Shown here: positions 62,508-64,000 of the stretch, piece after piece
Layout: every line of letters starts with the position of its first letter
Numbering within the stretch: the stretch's first letter is position 1
Assembly (NCBI RefSeq): GCF_039536325.1
Contig: NZ_BAAAYO010000010.1
Coordinates: 868,001-932,000 of the forward strand
DNA from: Paenibacillus_AB hodogayensis
GTDB lineage: Bacteria; Bacillota; Bacilli; Paenibacillales; NBRC-103111
Direction: 5' to 3'
DNA: 64,000 bases
Notes under the pieces: generated by a model
What the model saw: only the letters and a program-made list of their open reading frames with translations
Databases searched by the model: none
Told to the model about the DNA's origin: nothing
Made by a program: the position numbers and the translations under genes

Positions 62508-63377
62508 TTAATAAATCCTCATAACGCCGGCCGCCGGCTCATGCTTGCTTTCGCGGTATTCGGTCGGCGTGCCCCCGACAATCCGTTTGAACACTTTGGT
62601 AAAATAGCCGGGCGTATCGAAGCCGGTCAAGCGAGCGATATCGGCGACGGGCAAGGAAGTGGAAGACAGCAGCGATACTGCCTCCTCCATCCTCAGCTTA
62701 TTCAGATAAGCAATCGGCGTCATTCCGGTACGGGCGTGAAACTGTTTGCAAAAATGGTATTTCGACAGTTTCTCGCTCTCGGCAATATGCTGCAGCGTAA
62801 TCGCATGCTGCAAGTTCTCCTTCATAAACCGGACGGCGCCGGAAAAAGCTTCCCCCTCGTCGGTCCGCTGCGGCTTGCCCGGGCGGACGACGTGGTCCCA
62901 TGCATGCAGCAGCCATTCGTAGATACGCACGGATTGTTCGACAGGCCCGTTTACCCTCTCTCCTTTGACGTCCCCGTACAATTGCAGCAGCAGCCGGATC
63001 GGCAACGACTCCTTGGCGAACGCCTGAACCCTTCCTTTGCCGCACATTTCGTTCCAATGTCCCGCCGCCGGCGTTCCGCCGAAACGGATCCACAGCACTT
63101 CCCAAGGCTTCCCTTCCGCAGGATCGTAATAATACCGGTGGTCCCCGGGAATTTCCACAAGAAAAGCATGTCCTTGCGGAACTTCATGCCGCTCTCCCCC
63201 GATCTCCAAATAACCGGTCCCGGCCAACGAATATTGAAACAACAGGCCTTCGGCATGCTGACGCTTCAATCCATGAAAATCGTAGCCGGCTTGAGACACC
63301 TCCTGCCAGCCGATCGTATAGATGCGCAGCAGTTCGGCCGCCGGTTCGGTATAGCGAAACCCAAAGGAAGACAGCAC
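62508..63377 (-). CDS. AraC family transcriptional regulator
   Basis: 289 residues; GTG start with AGAGGGG 9 bases before. N-terminal AraC-type arm/cupin (LLFQYSLAGTGYLEIGGERH, AFLVEIPGDHRYYYDP) and a C-terminal pair of helix-turn-helix motifs (IAESEKLSKYHFCKQFHART, IARLTGFDTPGYFTKVFKRI). Divergent from a carbohydrate-active enzyme gene, which it most likely activates in response to a sugar. Ends 22 bases from the comQ stop, convergent with it. Confidence 0.88.
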   Translation of the reverse strand: MLSSFGFRYTEPAAELLRIYTIGWQEVSQAGYDFHGLKRQHAEGLLFQYSLAGTGYLEIGGERHEVPQGHAFLVEIPGDHRYYYDPAEGKPWEVLWIRFGGTPAAGHWNEMCGKGRVQAFAKESLPIRLLLQLYGDVKGERVNGPVEQSVRIYEWLLHAWDHVVRPGKPQRTDEGEAFSGAVRFMKENLQHAITLQHIAESEKLSKYHFCKQFHARTGMTPIAYLNKLRMEEAVSLLSSTSLPVADIARLTGFDTPGYFTKVFKRIVGGTPTEYRESKHEPAAGVMRIY

Positions 63378-63493
63378 AATATTTTACCCCTCTGCGACGA
63401 AATATCGTTCTCTTGTATAAAAACAAGCGTTTCTTTACACTTATTTTATTAAAAGCTTCAACAATATTTTATCATAAAGGGTGGAATATCGAT

Positions 63494-64000
63494 ATGAGCG
63501 GACTGCTCGGCACCTGCCATGCCCAACTGAACGATGGTATTTTAACGGTCGGCAACGCATACCTCGAACGCAAATGGACGCTTTCCCCTTCCGGGGTATT
63601 TCCCTTGTCGCTGCTCGACCGCTCCAGGCAAACCGAATGGCTGGATCCGAAAGCCGTCTCGTTCTCCCGTTCGTTCTCCCATCCGGACGAGGCGCCGTTG
63701 ACGAATTATACGATCAGCCAGCATCGCGACGACGAGCTTGGTCAGGCTCCGGAGCACCTGCTCGTTATCGTCTCCGCAACGTCCGGTTCGCTCGACGTCC
63801 GATGGCAGCTGCGCGTCTATCCTCATTTGCCGGTAATCCGGCAAAGCGTGTTCTACCGCCGCTCCGATCGTCCCTATGCCGGTATGGCAGGGGATGTCGC
63901 CGTTGAAGCCGGGACGAAAACGCCGGCTGTCAATCTGCCGCAGGATTGCCTCGAATACCTCCCTCTGGCTCCTCTGCATTGTCATTGGCAGGCGGCGGCC
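63494..64000 (+). CDS. Probable alpha-galactosidase-type glycoside hydrolase, N-terminal part (cut by window end)
   Basis: At least 169 codons from the ATG at 63494 (AAGGGTGG upstream), open to the right edge. No signal peptide, so cytosolic. The visible part (VGNAYLERKWTLSPSGVFPL, HLLVIVSATSGSLDVRWQLR, YPHLPVIRQSVFYRRS) looks like the N-terminal beta-supersandwich of GH36-type alpha-galactosidases, but the catalytic barrel is outside the window. A promoter-like TTGTAT-17-TACACT lies near 63413-63441. Divergent from the AraC gene. Confidence 0.5.
   Translation, partial: MSGLLGTCHAQLNDGILTVGNAYLERKWTLSPSGVFPLSLLDRSRQTEWLDPKAVSFSRSFSHPDEAPLTNYTISQHRDDELGQAPEHLLVIVSATSGSLDVRWQLRVYPHLPVIRQSVFYRRSDRPYAGMAGDVAVEAGTKTPAVNLPQDCLEYLPLAPLHCHWQAAA

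Overview
The window looks like chromosome of a GC-rich Firmicute of the Paenibacillaceae (Paenibacillus- or Cohnella-like). Evidence is the Firmicute-only genes (DnaB and DnaI helicase loaders, Sda, HemQ, YuiB- and YqzM-like membrane proteins, KtrAB under a ydaO-type c-di-AMP riboswitch), the DUF5696/NHL-Yip1 transporter cluster typical of Paenibacillus, strong GGAGG ribosome binding sites and many TTG/GTG starts. No rRNA, tRNA, CRISPR array or insertion sequence was seen.

Layout. 0-5.3 kb: a very large secreted heparinase II/III-like protein (cut by the left edge) divergent from an AraC regulator. 5.4-12.9 kb: ktrB-ktrA with riboswitch, a CPBP membrane protease, uvrC with an unusual insert, trxA and a YqzM-like small membrane protein. 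12.9-23.5 kb: cysK, an isopropylmalate/isocitrate dehydrogenase-family gene, four flavin-dependent (LLM) monooxygenases and two tandem paralogous solute-binding lipoproteins. 23.8-35.9 kb: a transporter cluster with one MsmX-like ATPase, a 990-residue solute-binding protein, two permease pairs, an NHL-repeat/Yip1 protein and a DUF5696 protein. 36-39 kb: an aldo/keto reductase divergent from a further monooxygenase. 39.3-45 kb: an iron/putrescine/phosphonate-type ABC transporter with a phosphoesterase and a LysR regulator. 45.2-50.5 kb: an ssuDCAB sulfonate operon, a TetR regulator and a 71-residue peptide that is 46% methionine. 50.7-58.2 kb: dnaB-dnaI, small conserved genes, hemQ, an operon ending in sda, and a WYL regulator. 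58.2-62.5 kb: a ComQXPA-like quorum-sensing locus in an unusual order. 62.5-64 kb: an AraC regulator divergent from a carbohydrate-active enzyme cut by the right edge.

How it works together. Two themes stand out. First, sulfur scavenging: six LLM monooxygenases, SsuABC, CysK, several solute-binding proteins and an aldo/keto reductase suggest release of sulfite from organosulfur compounds and its capture as cysteine. No flavin reductase is encoded here. Second, signalling: a ComP-like kinase, a ComA-like regulator and a ComQ-like prenyltransferase are encoded together. Divergent from comP is a 58-residue gene with Trp next to last, a candidate prenylated pheromone precursor. This small gene and the sensor half of comP are AT-rich. 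The kinase half, comA and comQ have the GC-rich composition of the genome, which suggests a swapped pherotype cassette.
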